This document shows, piece after piece, positions 17,366 through 26,432 of a DNA stretch of 51,943 nt (positions within the stretch are counted from its first letter, which is position 1; each line of letters starts with the position of its first letter). The notes under the pieces were generated by a model, which had not been told where the DNA came from, ran no database searches, and worked only from the letters and a program-made list of their open reading frames with translations. The stretch is from Roseivirga seohaensis (lineage in GTDB: Bacteria; Bacteroidota; Bacteroidia; Cytophagales; Cyclobacteriaceae), in assembly GCF_001592945.1 (NCBI RefSeq), contig NZ_LRPB01000004.1, positions 1 through 51,943 on the forward strand, given 5' to 3'. A program made the position numbers and the translations under genes.

Positions 17366-18193
17366 ATGCAAAAATTCATTCTTTTCATATTCTTAATGGC
17401 TTCTCCAGCACTTCTCGTTGCACAAAGCAAAAAAGAGAAGAAGAACGAAAAGGCGAAAACCGAGGTAATAGAGAAGCCCAACATTTCTATCGACTTAGAT
17501 GCTGAAGACACACTGACCGATGTAGACTTAAAGGTTAAAAAAAACACTTTCTATGGTGAAAAAACCAAAAGAAGGTGGACTGTTACGGAAGTACAAGGCC
17601 GAAATCAAATCGAAGAATTCTATGTATTGAAAGAAGCCGTTGAAGTAGACGCCTATGCCCCTATTGTTTATGTTTACGACCACAACAAAAGGCAAATTGC
17701 AGATGCGAAATCGAGGGCTGGACTGATAGAAAATGTGCTTCACGGCCCATACAAAAGACTTATAAATGACGTAATAGTAGAAGAAGGTATGTACTTTCAT
17801 GGGGTGAAGCATGAGAGATGGATAAGCTTAACAAGAGATCAAATGCTCACCGATAAAGAACACTATTCAAAAGGTTGGTATAGAGATTCGGAAATCACTT
17901 ATTACGATGCCGAGAAGACCAAAGTAAAAGAAGTGATCCCCATTCAGTACGGAAAAAAAGAAGGCACCTATTATTACTTTTATGAAAATGGCCGAGTAGC
18001 CGTGCGCGGTTATTATGAGTTTGATAAGAAAGTCGGTGTTTGGACCGAATACTATAACAACACCACTCGGGTTATTGCAAAGCGTGAAATCCAATTCCCT
18101 CCAGACCCTTACCAAAAACATTTCAGAACCTATATTCGAAAAGAATCAGACAGGTTTGCCAATGTATTATACGAATCACCAAAAATAAAATAA
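17366..18193 (+). CDS. Exported YwqK/MORN-like repeat protein
   Basis: This 275-residue protein has a signal peptide (MQKFILFIFLMASPALLVAQ) and then a Lys/Glu-rich linker. The C-terminal half carries loose YwqK/MORN-type repeats: GPYKRL, GMYFHGVKHERWI, GKKEGTYYYFYENGRVAVRGYYEFDK split over strands, and KVGVWTEYY. The YwqK name comes from a B. subtilis antitoxin, but exported proteins with these repeats are common in Bacteroidota and are not antitoxins; no toxin gene is adjacent. It is convergent with yraN, 11 bp between stops. Function unknown. Confidence 0.8.
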   Translation: MQKFILFIFLMASPALLVAQSKKEKKNEKAKTEVIEKPNISIDLDAEDTLTDVDLKVKKNTFYGEKTKRRWTVTEVQGRNQIEEFYVLKEAVEVDAYAPIVYVYDHNKRQIADAKSRAGLIENVLHGPYKRLINDVIVEEGMYFHGVKHERWISLTRDQMLTDKEHYSKGWYRDSEITYYDAEKTKVKEVIPIQYGKKEGTYYYFYENGRVAVRGYYEFDKKVGVWTEYYNNTTRVIAKREIQFPPDPYQKHFRTYIRKESDRFANVLYESPKIK

Positions 18194-18204
18194 GGCCTGC
18201 CCTT

Positions 18205-18582
18205 CTAATAAAAGGCATCTTCAAAATGCTCAATCTCTTCAATTTGGCCATTTTTATAAATCGCAATAATATCAAAGCGAATATCACCATGCCAATCTTC
18301 GTCCAAAACAAAAGCCTCAGAGGCCTTTAAAATTGCTTGCTCTTGGCTTTTTGAAACAAAACTCTCTGGTTGACCAAAAGCCTTACTTGACCTAGATTTC
18401 ACTTCCACAAAAACTAACAAACCAGCCTTTGAACAAATAATATCAATCTCAGACTTTTTATATCTGAAATTCCGATGCAAAATTCGATAACCCTTCTTCT
18501 TCAGAAAGCTTACGGCTAAATCTTCTCCTTTTTTTCCAAACGATTGCATTGTATCAAAACAAGTCCTCCTTAATTTAGGCAT
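18205..18582 (-). CDS. YraN family (UPF0102) nuclease-like protein
   Basis: This 125-residue protein has the restriction-endonuclease-like core of the family: GEDLAVSFLKKKGYRILHRNFR, SEIDIIC and FVEVKSR (the E-x-x-D-x-EVK pattern of metal-dependent nucleases), then a C-terminal RFDIIAI. Its activity in cells is not established. ATG 18549 (MQSFGKKGED) is an equally good start. It is divergent from pgi, about 30 bp away. Confidence 0.88.
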   Translation of the reverse strand: MPKLRRTCFDTMQSFGKKGEDLAVSFLKKKGYRILHRNFRYKKSEIDIICSKAGLLVFVEVKSRSSKAFGQPESFVSKSQEQAILKASEAFVLDEDWHGDIRFDIIAIYKNGQIEEIEHFEDAFY

Positions 18583-18611
18583 TATAAAGGTGATGTCAAT
18601 TCAAAAACACA

Positions 18612-20276
18612 ATGATGCTTCAATCTATTAACCCTACCCAGACTAAATCATGGGCTGCGCTCTCCAAACATTTCAGCGCAACAGCTGATGTACATATGAA
18701 GCAACTGTTTTCTGAAGATCCCAGAAGGTTTGAGAAATTCTCTATTCAATTCAACGACATCTTAATTGACTATTCTAAAAACCGTATTTCAGAAGAAACA
18801 ATCAAATTACTACTCAGTTTGGCGGAAGAATGCCAGCTGAAAGAAGCAATTGATTTAATGTTTTCGGGTGAAGCAATTAATCAAACGGAAAACCGAGCTG
18901 TACTGCATACTGCACTCAGAAACCAGTCGAACAAACCCATAATGGTAGATGGGGAAGATGTAATGCCAGAGGTAAAAGCTGCTTTGTCGAAGATGAAGAC
19001 TTTCGCCAACAAAGTAACTGCTGGCAAGTGGATTGGGTACACCGGAAAACCAATTACGCAAATTGTAAACATCGGTATTGGTGGCTCAGATTTAGGCCCA
19101 GTGATGGTTACGGAAGCGTTAAAGAACTACAATACTTTTGGCATTGAGACTTATTTTGTTTCAAATGTAGATGGCACACACATTTCTGAAGTGTTAAAGA
19201 AGGTAAATGCGGAGGAAACCTTATTCATGATTGCCTCAAAGACTTTCACTACTCAAGAAACCATGACCAATGCCCATACGGCCAAAACATGGTTTTTAAG
19301 CCAAGGAGGAAACCAAACTGACATTGCTAAGCATTTTATTGCCATTTCTACCAATCAAGAATCGGTAGTGGATTTTGGTATCGACCCAGACAATATGTTT
19401 GTTTTTTGGGACTGGGTAGGTGGCCGCTATTCGCTTTGGTCGTCTATTGGACTTTCCATTGCCTGCACCATCGGCTACGATAACTTTGAGCAGTTATTGA
19501 TAGGAGCTTTTGAAATGGATGAACATTTTCAGCAAACGCCTTTCGAAAAAAATGCACCTGTAATTCTAGCCTTGCTGGGCATCTGGTACGCAAATTTCTT
19601 TGGAGCCGACAGTGAGGCAATTCTACCCTACGACCAATACATGCATCGTTTTGCCGCCTATTTTCAGCAAGGGAATATGGAAAGTAATGGCAAATCAGTG
19701 GATCGTTCCGGACAGAAAATCAATTACCAAACTGGCCCAATAGTTTGGGGAGAACCAGGCACAAATGGACAACACGCCTTCTACCAGCTTATTCACCAAG
19801 GTACAAAGCTAATCCCTTGTGATTTTATTGCTCCGGCCATAAGCCAAAACCCGATAGGTAATCACCATTCCATTTTGCTATCGAATTTCTTTGCACAAAC
19901 CGAAGCGCTTATGAATGGCAAATCGTATGATGAGGTTGTTAATGAATTAACCAAAGCCGGAGAATCAGAAACTGAAATTAATAAAACAGCCCCGTTCAAA
20001 GTTTTTGAAGGCAATAAACCCTCAAACTCTATCCTCGTTAAAAAACTTAATGCAAAAACATTAGGCTCTCTCATTGCGCTTTATGAACATAAGATTTTTG
20101 TACAAGGAATTATCTGGAATATCTACAGCTTTGACCAATGGGGTGTAGAGTTGGGCAAAGTATTAGCCTCCAAAATTCTCCCCGAATTGCAAGATGAAAG
20201 CGAAGTACAAAGTCACGATAGTTCTACCAATGGGTTAATAAATACATACAAGAAAATGACTCTAGGCAATGACTGA
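18612..20276 (+). CDS. pgi: Glucose-6-phosphate isomerase
   Basis: This 554-residue enzyme converts glucose-6-phosphate and fructose-6-phosphate in glycolysis and gluconeogenesis. Motifs: [17 protein letters not shown], the phosphate-binding SKTFTTQET, signature [16 protein letters not shown] and the active-site region [17 protein letters not shown] with the catalytic His; the C-terminal [12 protein letters not shown] carries the conserved Lys. Length is normal for the long (E. coli-like) type. The last 8 bases overlap manA, so both hexose-phosphate isomerases share an mRNA. Confidence 0.97.
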   Translation: MMLQSINPTQTKSWAALSKHFSATADVHMKQLFSEDPRRFEKFSIQFNDILIDYSKNRISEETIKLLLSLAEECQLKEAIDLMFSGEAINQTENRAVLHTALRNQSNKPIMVDGEDVMPEVKAALSKMKTFANKVTAGKWIGYTGKPITQIVNIGIGGSDLGPVMVTEALKNYNTFGIETYFVSNVDGTHISEVLKKVNAEETLFMIASKTFTTQETMTNAHTAKTWFLSQGGNQTDIAKHFIAISTNQESVVDFGIDPDNMFVFWDWVGGRYSLWSSIGLSIACTIGYDNFEQLLIGAFEMDEHFQQTPFEKNAPVILALLGIWYANFFGADSEAILPYDQYMHRFAAYFQQGNMESNGKSVDRSGQKINYQTGPIVWGEPGTNGQHAFYQLIHQGTKLIPCDFIAPAISQNPIGNHHSILLSNFFAQTEALMNGKSYDEVVNELTKAGESETEINKTAPFKVFEGNKPSNSILVKKLNAKTLGSLIALYEHKIFVQGIIWNIYSFDQWGVELGKVLASKILPELQDESEVQSHDSSTNGLINTYKKMTLGND

Positions 20277-21258
20277 CAAGAAATACCTCTATCCATTAAA
20301 ATTCGATACCATTTTTAAAGAGAAAATATGGGGAGGAACAAAAATTAGAGATGTTCTAGGTAAAGACTTTTCTCCCCTAAAAAATTGTGGAGAAACCTGG
20401 GAAATATCTGGAGTGGAAGGCAATCTCTCAAAGGTAAGCGAGGGACCACTTAAAGGCATGACCATTCCCGAAATCACTAACATGTTTAAAGAAGAGTTTG
20501 TAGGTAAAAAAGTATACAAAAAATACGGTAACAATTTCCCTTTACTCATTAAGTTTATTGATGCCGCACAAGACTTAAGTATCCAAGTCCACCCGAATAA
20601 CAAGCTTGCTAAAGAAAGACATAATTCTTTGGGTAAAAGCGAAATGTGGTATGTTCTACAGGCCAACCAAGGCGCTAAAATCATTAGCGGTTTTAACAAA
20701 GACATCAGCAAAGAAGAGTACCTAGATCATTTAAATAATGGAACTTTAATAGACATCCTAAATGAAGAAACTGTAGAAGCAGGTGATGCAGTTTACTTAC
20801 CCGCTGGCAGAGTACACACAATAGGTAAAGGACTCTTAATTGCCGAAATACAGCAGTCATCAGATGTTACCTACCGTATCTATGATTTTGACCGAAAAGA
20901 TGAAAAAGGCAATAAACGAACACTACATACACAAGAAGCTATTGATGCGCTTGACTATGACACACATTCGGACTACAAAATAAAAGTGCAAAAAAAACTA
21001 AACGAGGTTGTCCCTTTAGTAGAGTCTGAATTCTTTAAAATAAACCTGTTAGAATTCTCTACTGGTATTATCCGTGAGCATTACAACAAAGACTCATTCA
21101 TAATATATGTATGTCTAGAAGGAGAAGCAGAAATTACAACTTTGGGTCAAACAGCAAAAATTAGTAAGGGAAATGCAGTTTTAGTGCCACAAAAGTTTCC
21201 AGAAGTACACATTAGAACAAATTTGGGCTTCAAAATGTTGGAAACCTACTTACCTTAA
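20269..21258 (+). CDS. manA: Class I mannose-6-phosphate isomerase
   Basis: This 329-residue zinc enzyme interconverts mannose-6-phosphate and fructose-6-phosphate. Metal ligands are recognisable: Gln106 and His108 in LSIQVHPN, Glu125 in KSEMWYVL and the later His in [11 protein letters not shown]. It overlaps the end of pgi by 8 bp, so translation is probably coupled and the two enzymes feed fructose-6-phosphate in both directions. Confidence 0.94.
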   Translation: MTDKKYLYPLKFDTIFKEKIWGGTKIRDVLGKDFSPLKNCGETWEISGVEGNLSKVSEGPLKGMTIPEITNMFKEEFVGKKVYKKYGNNFPLLIKFIDAAQDLSIQVHPNNKLAKERHNSLGKSEMWYVLQANQGAKIISGFNKDISKEEYLDHLNNGTLIDILNEETVEAGDAVYLPAGRVHTIGKGLLIAEIQQSSDVTYRIYDFDRKDEKGNKRTLHTQEAIDALDYDTHSDYKIKVQKKLNEVVPLVESEFFKINLLEFSTGIIREHYNKDSFIIYVCLEGEAEITTLGQTAKISKGNAVLVPQKFPEVHIRTNLGFKMLETYLP

Positions 21259-21271
21259 GCTACTTTTGGGC

Positions 21272-21460
21272 ATGGCTGGAAAAAAGAATATGAAAAACTT
21301 TGAAGCCACTTTCTTAAACCTAAAGGATGAGACTGTGGTAAAGAAAGAGTTTCCAGCGCGAAATCATACTTCAGCACTTCGCAAGGCCAACCGATTAATC
21401 ACGAAAAACGTACGTGTATTATCTGTTGACCAAGTTGAAGGCCCTGAGGTTTCGGCTTAA
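21272..21460 (+). CDS. Small basic protein of unknown function
   Basis: 62 residues from ATG 21272 (MAGKKNMKNFEATFL), 13 bp after manA. The next ATG (MKNFEAT) and a TTG at 21266 are alternatives. The protein is Lys/Arg-rich, with a predicted beta-alpha-beta pattern (ATFLNLKDETVVKKEFPAR, SALRKANRLI, VRVLSVDQVEG). I do not recognise a family. The in-frame length, codon use and close spacing to manA suggest it is a real gene. Confidence 0.6.
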   Translation: MAGKKNMKNFEATFLNLKDETVVKKEFPARNHTSALRKANRLITKNVRVLSVDQVEGPEVSA

Positions 21461-21496
21461 AAGTGTGTGTGTGTATAAAGCTGTTTCGCGTAAGAC

Positions 21497-22219
21497 ATGA
21501 ATATTCTAACTAATAAGGCTGTTGAAGTAATCAATCTGGGTGCAGAAGATTACCAACTTGTATGGGATTACCAAGAAACTGTTTTTAAAAAAACGGTCGA
21601 TCGGAAAATTGAAAATAGAAAGCTTGAAAAAGGCGAATTACAAACTATTACAGACAACTATCTTATTCTGTGCGAACATCCTCATGTCTATACTCTTGGC
21701 AAAAGTGGGTCTATGGAAAACCTGCTCTTAGATGAGCATGGATTAGAAAAGCATTTCGCGAAATTTTATCGGATTAACAGAGGTGGTGACATTACATACC
21801 ACGGCCCTGGGCAATTAGTTGTTTATCCGATAATTGATCTCGAAAATTTCTTCACAGATATTCATAAATACTTGAGATATCTGGAAGAAGCAGTAATCCT
21901 CACTCTACGGGAATACGGCCTAAATACTGGCCGTATTGATGGGCTTACTGGGGTATGGGTCGACTTTGAAAAAGGCGCCCAAAACCCACGTAAGATATGT
22001 GCAATGGGGGTAAAAACAAGCCGGTGGGTAACCATGCACGGCTTGGCCCTCAATGTTAATACAGACTTAAGTTACTTTAACCACATTGTTCCTTGTGGTA
22101 TTGACGATAAAGAAGTCACCTCTTTAAACAAAGAATTAGGCCATATCGTAAATATGGCAGACATTCAGCAAAAATTAATTCACCATATTGCTGAAGTATT
22201 CCAAATGGAGATTCTTTGA
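21497..22219 (+). CDS. lipB: Octanoyltransferase
   Basis: This 240-residue enzyme moves octanoyl from acyl-carrier protein to lipoyl domains, the first step of lipoate synthesis. Signature RGGDITYHGPGQ (95-106), catalytic Lys166 (KICAMGVK) and Cys200 (PCGIDDKEVTSL) are all present. No lipA is in the window. Its stop TGA overlaps a TTG start of the next gene (TTGA), which suggests coupling. A short (GT)5 run lies just upstream at 21463. Confidence 0.95.
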   Translation: MNILTNKAVEVINLGAEDYQLVWDYQETVFKKTVDRKIENRKLEKGELQTITDNYLILCEHPHVYTLGKSGSMENLLLDEHGLEKHFAKFYRINRGGDITYHGPGQLVVYPIIDLENFFTDIHKYLRYLEEAVILTLREYGLNTGRIDGLTGVWVDFEKGAQNPRKICAMGVKTSRWVTMHGLALNVNTDLSYFNHIVPCGIDDKEVTSLNKELGHIVNMADIQQKLIHHIAEVFQMEIL

Positions 22220-23325
22220 GAAAGCATTACAAAAAACTTGGTATTACCATTACCCCAATCCTTTTGATTGCGGTTTTGTATTTTGCATTCTCGAATTCTA
22301 AATCTGCCCCAAAATCTTTAATAAATATTCCATATCACGAAAAACACCGTGGTATTTGCTGGGTAGCCAGTTCTAGAGAAGTAGCCGAAGCCGAAATACA
22401 ATCACTGGTTGGGAGAAACATTAACTGGATATCTCAAACTCCTTTTGGCTGGCAAAGTGGATATGACAACCCTGAAGTGAGAGGGAATCATGGCAGAGAA
22501 GAACAAAACGGTTGGTGGGGAGAAAGAGATGAAGGACTCAAGATAACCACTCAATACGCTAAGGAAAACGGCATAAAAACGATACTAAAACCACACATCT
22601 GGCTTCGCGACCAAGAAGGAAAATGGCGTGGGGAAATCAAAATGAAAACGGAAGAAGACTGGCAAAAATGGTTTTCAGATTATGAAGATTTTATACTTCA
22701 CTACGCTCGAGTAGCAGAAGATGCTGAAATGGAAATGCTCTGTATTGGCACAGAACTGCATCAAACCTGCATTGAGCGAGAGAAGGATTGGAGAAAACTT
22801 ATTGCTAAAATAAGAACCATCTATTCTGGAGAACTCACTTATGCTGCAAACTTTTCGGACGAATACCAAGACGTTAAATTTTGGGATGCGCTAGATTACA
22901 TAGGTGTACAAGGCTACTTTCCGTTAACAGACAAAGAGAACCCTTCGGTAGACGACCTTAGAAAAGGCTGGGCAATACCACTTAAAAATTTAGAAGAATT
23001 TTCTATTCAGTACGATAAACCTATCCTTTTTACCGAAGTAGGTTATAAAAGCACCAAAGATGCTGGCATTGACCCTTGGGAATGGCCGCAAAGAATAAAT
23101 GCTGAAGAAAGAGAAAAGATTTTTTCTGAAGAAACGCAAGCCAATGCGTATCAAGCACTTTTTGATGAAGTAATGGACGAACCTTGGTTTGCTGGTTTAC
23201 ACATCTGGAAATGGTACCCCAACTATGGTAACTCACGAAATTCAAGTGAATTCAATATTGATTTCACCCCTCAGAAAAAGCAAGCAGAACAAGTGATTAT
23301 TAATTCATTCGCTAAATTCAAATAA
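22216..23325 (+). CDS. GH113-like glycoside hydrolase, membrane-anchored
   Basis: 369 residues with an N-terminal hydrophobic segment (10-26), so exported or anchored. The rest looks like a TIM barrel of the beta-mannanase GH113 type: RGICWVASSREVAEAEI, GIKTILKPHIW, acid/base-like Glu180 in LCIGTELHQT, and nucleophile-like Glu274 in PILFTEVGYKS, near strands 4 and 7. Activity on mannan is known for some members but is not proven for this branch. The start is TTG 22216, overlapping the lipB stop; no ATG is available before the signal segment. The pairing with lipB has no obvious metabolic logic. Confidence 0.82.
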   Translation: MRKHYKKLGITITPILLIAVLYFAFSNSKSAPKSLINIPYHEKHRGICWVASSREVAEAEIQSLVGRNINWISQTPFGWQSGYDNPEVRGNHGREEQNGWWGERDEGLKITTQYAKENGIKTILKPHIWLRDQEGKWRGEIKMKTEEDWQKWFSDYEDFILHYARVAEDAEMEMLCIGTELHQTCIEREKDWRKLIAKIRTIYSGELTYAANFSDEYQDVKFWDALDYIGVQGYFPLTDKENPSVDDLRKGWAIPLKNLEEFSIQYDKPILFTEVGYKSTKDAGIDPWEWPQRINAEEREKIFSEETQANAYQALFDEVMDEPWFAGLHIWKWYPNYGNSRNSSEFNIDFTPQKKQAEQVIINSFAKFK

Positions 23326-23350
23326 CCTAAGAGTTTTCAATCTTGATTAT

Positions 23351-23358
23351 TAGTTTTG
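23351..23358 (+). promoter_or_regulatory. Candidate -7 element of the 132-residue gene
   Basis: TAGTTTTG is an exact match to TAnnTTTG, 31 nt before ATG 23390. No TTG stands 19 nt upstream. It lies between the arms of a 7-bp inverted repeat TCTTGAT (23341) and ATCAAGA (23376). Confidence 0.35.
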
Positions 23359-23389
23359 CCTTTCTAATAAAGCACATCAAGAACTTGTT

Positions 23390-23788
23390 ATGAAAAAAGA
23401 CATCTCATTTCCGGAAGTCACCGGTGTTAAAATAGCAATTGCCAAAAGCACAAATAATTTAGGTGAAAGTGAATGGCATGCCTATATCATTAACAAAAAC
23501 TTGATTGAACTGAATGATGTGCTAGTAGTTTCCAAAGGTCAAGAAAAACCCAATGGAACGGGAAGAAACACATCTACATTAAGGCATATTTTAGAAACAA
23601 TTGAAGCACAAAGTACCGCTCCCTTTGAAATGATTAGTCCTGAAGTATTTTCATTCCAAAATGAGTTTTGGATTAGCTATTATATTGTTGGTGAGTTATT
23701 CGATAAAAAATTCATAATTGCTCCATTCAATGAATTCGAGTTACAAGACATTGAAGAGCTTGGGCTCAAAGGAGTTTACGCCCAATAA
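23390..23788 (+). CDS. Conserved Bacteroidota protein of unknown function
   Basis: 132 residues, soluble, no signal peptide. Visible features are FPEVTGVKIAIAK, EWHAYIINKN, a Gly-rich loop GQEKPNGTGR, LRHILETIEA and EFWISYYIVGELFDKKFII. Similar proteins are widespread in this phylum and are sometimes labelled phenylalanyl-tRNA synthetase alpha subunit, which the sequence does not support. It stands alone. Function unknown. Confidence 0.75.
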   Translation: MKKDISFPEVTGVKIAIAKSTNNLGESEWHAYIINKNLIELNDVLVVSKGQEKPNGTGRNTSTLRHILETIEAQSTAPFEMISPEVFSFQNEFWISYYIVGELFDKKFIIAPFNEFELQDIEELGLKGVYAQ

Positions 23789-23919
23789 AAACCTTAACAC
23801 AAGCCCAGCTCTTTTTGGTAGGGTATAAACCAAGATAAGCGTAAGTATTCTGTAAAGCGTATAAACAAATTATCTATTTTAAACTGATCGAAGATAGTAA
23901 AGTACTTTTGTCAGTAAAG

Positions 23920-23950
23920 TTTGTTTACCGCTACCAATTACATACTTTCG
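23920..23950 (+). promoter_or_regulatory. Near-consensus promoter before the 53-residue gene
   Basis: TTTG (23920-23923), exactly 19 nt, then TACTTTCG (23943-23950), one base off TAnnTTTG. It is the best-spaced promoter I found in the window and predicts a leader of about 50 nt. Confidence 0.55.
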
Positions 23951-24008
23951 ATTGAGACTCGACTAGACCAGTTTGTTAAATTTTAAACAGTAGTTAAAAA
24001 AAGAACTA

Positions 24009-24170
24009 ATGGAACAATTTAGCCCGAACCACAAGCAGAATGAGTCTGGTAGAGAAAAAACAACAGCCATTTCTCAAAAGTACAATAGCCCTCTAACTAC
24101 CGAAACAATCGTGCGTAAAAGAGTATCTGTTAGAGATATCATTGACGCCCATTATAAGCGTAATAGATAA
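24009..24170 (+). CDS. Small hydrophilic protein, 53 residues
   Basis: An ATG frame of 53 codons ends in TAA at 24170. The product is polar and rich in Lys, Arg, Asn and Thr; its end KRVSVRDIIDAHYKRNR looks like an amphipathic helix. A near-consensus promoter lies 59 bp upstream and the frame fills an otherwise empty 393-bp gap. It has no family I recognise. It is convergent with the SnoaL-like gene, 11 bp apart. The alternative is that the promoter drives a noncoding RNA. Confidence 0.5.
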   Translation: MEQFSPNHKQNESGREKTTAISQKYNSPLTTETIVRKRVSVRDIIDAHYKRNR

Positions 24171-24181
24171 CACTTTGAAAG

Positions 24182-24649
24182 CTACTTACAATTGTCTTTT
24201 CTTCTGGTGTCTACTAAATAGATAATCTTCCAGCCGTTTTCTCCTTTAAAAAGTTGAAAGGAATTTACCCCACAGTGCGAAAAATTATCACCAAGGTAAA
24301 ATTCATAAGGAGTCCAAACGGAGGCCAGATCTCCATCAATTAATATATTCCCAAACTCAATTTTTTCATCCCAAACCTGATCATGTGGGGTTCCAACTGC
24401 GTTCAGAAAACCCTTCAACCCAGCATCCAACACTACAGCTTTCCCAGTTCTGTCTTTGTTAATAGTTTGTAAAATAGCTTTGTCAGCAAATGCTGAACGC
24501 ACCATAGTGCTATCCCCTTTTCTCATTCCGTTAAACATTGTCATAATCGTTTCTTTAATTATGACTTCATCCGACTGTGCCTTGAGCGTTGTAGTTTGAG
24601 TTAAAACCAACATAGTTAGGGTAACTCCTAAGGTAAATATCTTTTTCAT
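24182..24649 (-). CDS. Exported NTF2/SnoaL-like protein
   Basis: 155 residues from ATG 24649 (MKKIFTLGVTLTML), which has a purine-rich GGAAGA a few bases upstream; a longer frame to 24709 adds a non-signal-like stretch. A signal peptide ends near LKAQ. The mature part fits the cone-shaped NTF2 fold: IKETIMTMFNGMRKGD, SAFADKAIL, WDEKIEFGNILIDGDLASVWTPYEFYLG, FQLFKGENGWKIIYLVDTRR. Such proteins often bind small ligands or are enzymes of unknown activity. It is divergent from hemJ. Confidence 0.82.
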   Translation of the reverse strand: MKKIFTLGVTLTMLVLTQTTTLKAQSDEVIIKETIMTMFNGMRKGDSTMVRSAFADKAILQTINKDRTGKAVVLDAGLKGFLNAVGTPHDQVWDEKIEFGNILIDGDLASVWTPYEFYLGDNFSHCGVNSFQLFKGENGWKIIYLVDTRRKDNCK

Positions 24650-24740
24650 TTTCTTCCTTTTCCAACAAGTTAAACATTCTACTAAAAAACCGCGACCGTC
24701 AATAACCAATTTAGACGCTTTCTTAGCATAATATTTAGGT

Positions 24741-24765
24741 CGAAAACGTTTTCGGTTTACCTTTG
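24741..24765 (+). promoter_or_regulatory. Palindrome and -7 element before hemJ
   Basis: A perfect 14-bp palindrome CGAAAACGTTTTCG (24741-24754) lies 3 bp before TACCTTTG (24758-24765), an exact TAnnTTTG match, 15 nt from ATG 24780. Its sequence, with central CG, is like operators of LacI-family regulators (CRE-like). It fills the spacer of the promoter, a position suited to repression. No LacI-type gene is in the window. The -33 site is weak (TTTA). Confidence 0.5.
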
Positions 24766-24779
24766 CACAAACAAGTGAA

Positions 24780-25325
24780 ATGGCTGATCCTTACATAAAA
24801 GCGTTACACATTATTTTTATAGTCACCTGGTTTGCAGGGCTATTTTATATTGTAAGGCTCTTCATTTATCAGGTTGAAGCTTCTGAAAAACCAGAGCCAG
24901 ACAAATCCATTCTTGGGGCTCAATTAAAGTTAATGTCCAACCGTTTGTGGTTCATTATTACTTGGCCTTCAGCAATACTTACTTTATTCTTTGGAAGTTG
25001 GATGGTCATCAGCAATCCTGCTATGCTTTCGTTATCATTTATGCAGATTAAGCTAAGTTTCGTTTTGCTACTCTATGTGTATCATTTCGCTTGCCACAAG
25101 CTCTATAAGCAGCTTCAAAACGACATTATAAAATACACTTCAACCCAACTGCGCATATTCAATGAAATTGCCACAATTATCTTAATCTCTGTGGTCTTTT
25201 TAATCGTATTGAAAAACGAACTCAACTGGATTAAGGGAACCATTGGTTTTGTGTTAGTAGCAGTACTTTTAATGTTGGGTATTAGAATTTATAAAAGAAT
25301 AAGAAATCAAAAAGGAGATAAGTAG
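24780..25325 (+). CDS. hemJ: HemJ-like protoporphyrinogen oxidase
   Basis: This 181-residue membrane protein has four to five hydrophobic segments and the HemJ (UPF0093) pattern: ALHIIFIVTWFAGLFYIVRLF with conserved His10, and later MQIKLSFVLLLYVYHFACHKLY with the conserved Lys and His. HemJ oxidises protoporphyrinogen IX to protoporphyrin IX in heme synthesis. It precedes an SCO protein and a cytochrome c, which fits a role in heme and respiratory chain supply. The distance to the SCO gene is 5 bp, so they form an operon. A distant CopD relationship is the alternative. Confidence 0.85.
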   Translation: MADPYIKALHIIFIVTWFAGLFYIVRLFIYQVEASEKPEPDKSILGAQLKLMSNRLWFIITWPSAILTLFFGSWMVISNPAMLSLSFMQIKLSFVLLLYVYHFACHKLYKQLQNDIIKYTSTQLRIFNEIATIILISVVFLIVLKNELNWIKGTIGFVLVAVLLMLGIRIYKRIRNQKGDK

Positions 25326-25330
25326 TAGGT

Positions 25331-25975
25331 ATGAAAAAGCAATTGGCAGTTATCACTTTAATTTTTGCATTCGGATTTTCCGCATGTAACTCACAGAAAA
25401 AAAATAAACTCCCTATTTTAGGAAGAACTGATTATGTAGAAGTAAACGGAAAAATAGACACGGTTTATCATACGATTCCAGATTACAGTTTTGTAGATCA
25501 AGACAGTGCCGAGGTAACCCCTAAAACCTTCGAAAACAAGGTTTATGTAGCTGACTTTTTCTTCGGCACATGCCCTACTATTTGCCCAGTAATGAAGCAG
25601 CAAATGCTCCGTATTTATGACCGTTTCAAATCAAACCCGGAGTTTGGTATTATATCGCATACCATAGACCCAGACCATGATACTGTTGCTTACTTAAAAG
25701 ACTATTCGGAACGCATTGGCATTATGGATAACGATGTTTGGCATTTTGTAACGGGTAAAAAAGAAGAGATTTATGACTTAGGAACAGCAGCTGGCTACAT
25801 GGTTCAGGTAGGCGAAGATGCCTCTGCAGAAGGCGGATACATTCATAGTGGTGCATTTATTTTGGTAGACAAGGAAAGAAGAGTAAGAGGTTTTTATGAC
25901 GGTACAGTTGCTGCTGATGTTGATATACTGATGAATGATATTGACCGACTTTTAAGTGAATACGAAAAGAAATGA
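25331..25975 (+). CDS. SCO1/SenC family copper-chaperone-like lipoprotein
   Basis: 214 residues with a lipobox (FGFSAC, Cys19). The thioredoxin-like domain has the copper-binding Cys81-x3-Cys85 (GTCPTICPVMK) and the distal His172 (GGYIHSGAF). SCO proteins deliver copper to the CuA site of cytochrome c oxidase or act as thiol oxidoreductases at the membrane. It overlaps the following cytochrome c gene by 4 bp (ATGA). No oxidase subunits are in the window. Confidence 0.93.
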   Translation: MKKQLAVITLIFAFGFSACNSQKKNKLPILGRTDYVEVNGKIDTVYHTIPDYSFVDQDSAEVTPKTFENKVYVADFFFGTCPTICPVMKQQMLRIYDRFKSNPEFGIISHTIDPDHDTVAYLKDYSERIGIMDNDVWHFVTGKKEEIYDLGTAAGYMVQVGEDASAEGGYIHSGAFILVDKERRVRGFYDGTVAADVDILMNDIDRLLSEYEKK

Positions 25976-26430
25976 AAAAACAGCTATTCATATTAGCCGT
26001 CATATTAGGCATGGCTTCGGGCTGCTCAGATAATAAAAAAGCTGTTGAGAACGAAGTGCCAAATAATACCCTGAGCGACTTCGACCATAAGGAAACCCAA
26101 TACTATTCAAACGGACGAAGGCTATATAAATCCATTTGCCAAAACTGCCACATGGAAAATGGGGAAGGGCTTGGTAGGTTAATTCCGCCTTTGGCGAAAT
26201 CTGATTTTCTGACAAAAAACAGAGCAGATTTACCCAGAATTCTAAAATATGGATTGCATGGCCCAATTACCGTAAACGGGGTTGAGTATAACCAGCCAAT
26301 GCCAGCTAACCCTAAATTAACTGACATTGAAGTAGCTGAGATTCTTACCTATATAGGAAATACCTGGGGAAACGGAATAGGAAGCTTTACCACGGAAGAA
26401 GTGATTACCAGCCTTTCGGAGAAAGAATAG
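25972..26430 (+). CDS. Cytochrome c lipoprotein
   Basis: 152 residues with a lipobox (ASGC, Cys18) and one heme site CQNCH (Cys56, Cys59, His60). The probable axial Met is in NQPMPANPKLTD (about 109). It is likely an outer-face, membrane-tethered electron carrier. It overlaps the SCO gene by 4 bp and ends 2 bp from the convergent lipoprotein gene; a small AGCTTTA/TAAAGCT hairpin (26429-26451) spans both stop codons. Confidence 0.93.
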   Translation: MKKQLFILAVILGMASGCSDNKKAVENEVPNNTLSDFDHKETQYYSNGRRLYKSICQNCHMENGEGLGRLIPPLAKSDFLTKNRADLPRILKYGLHGPITVNGVEYNQPMPANPKLTDIEVAEILTYIGNTWGNGIGSFTTEEVITSLSEKE

Positions 26431-26432
26431 CT

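Noticed and set aside
17366-18193. YwqK-type toxin-antitoxin system
   Set aside because: The protein has a signal peptide and no toxin-like gene is adjacent.
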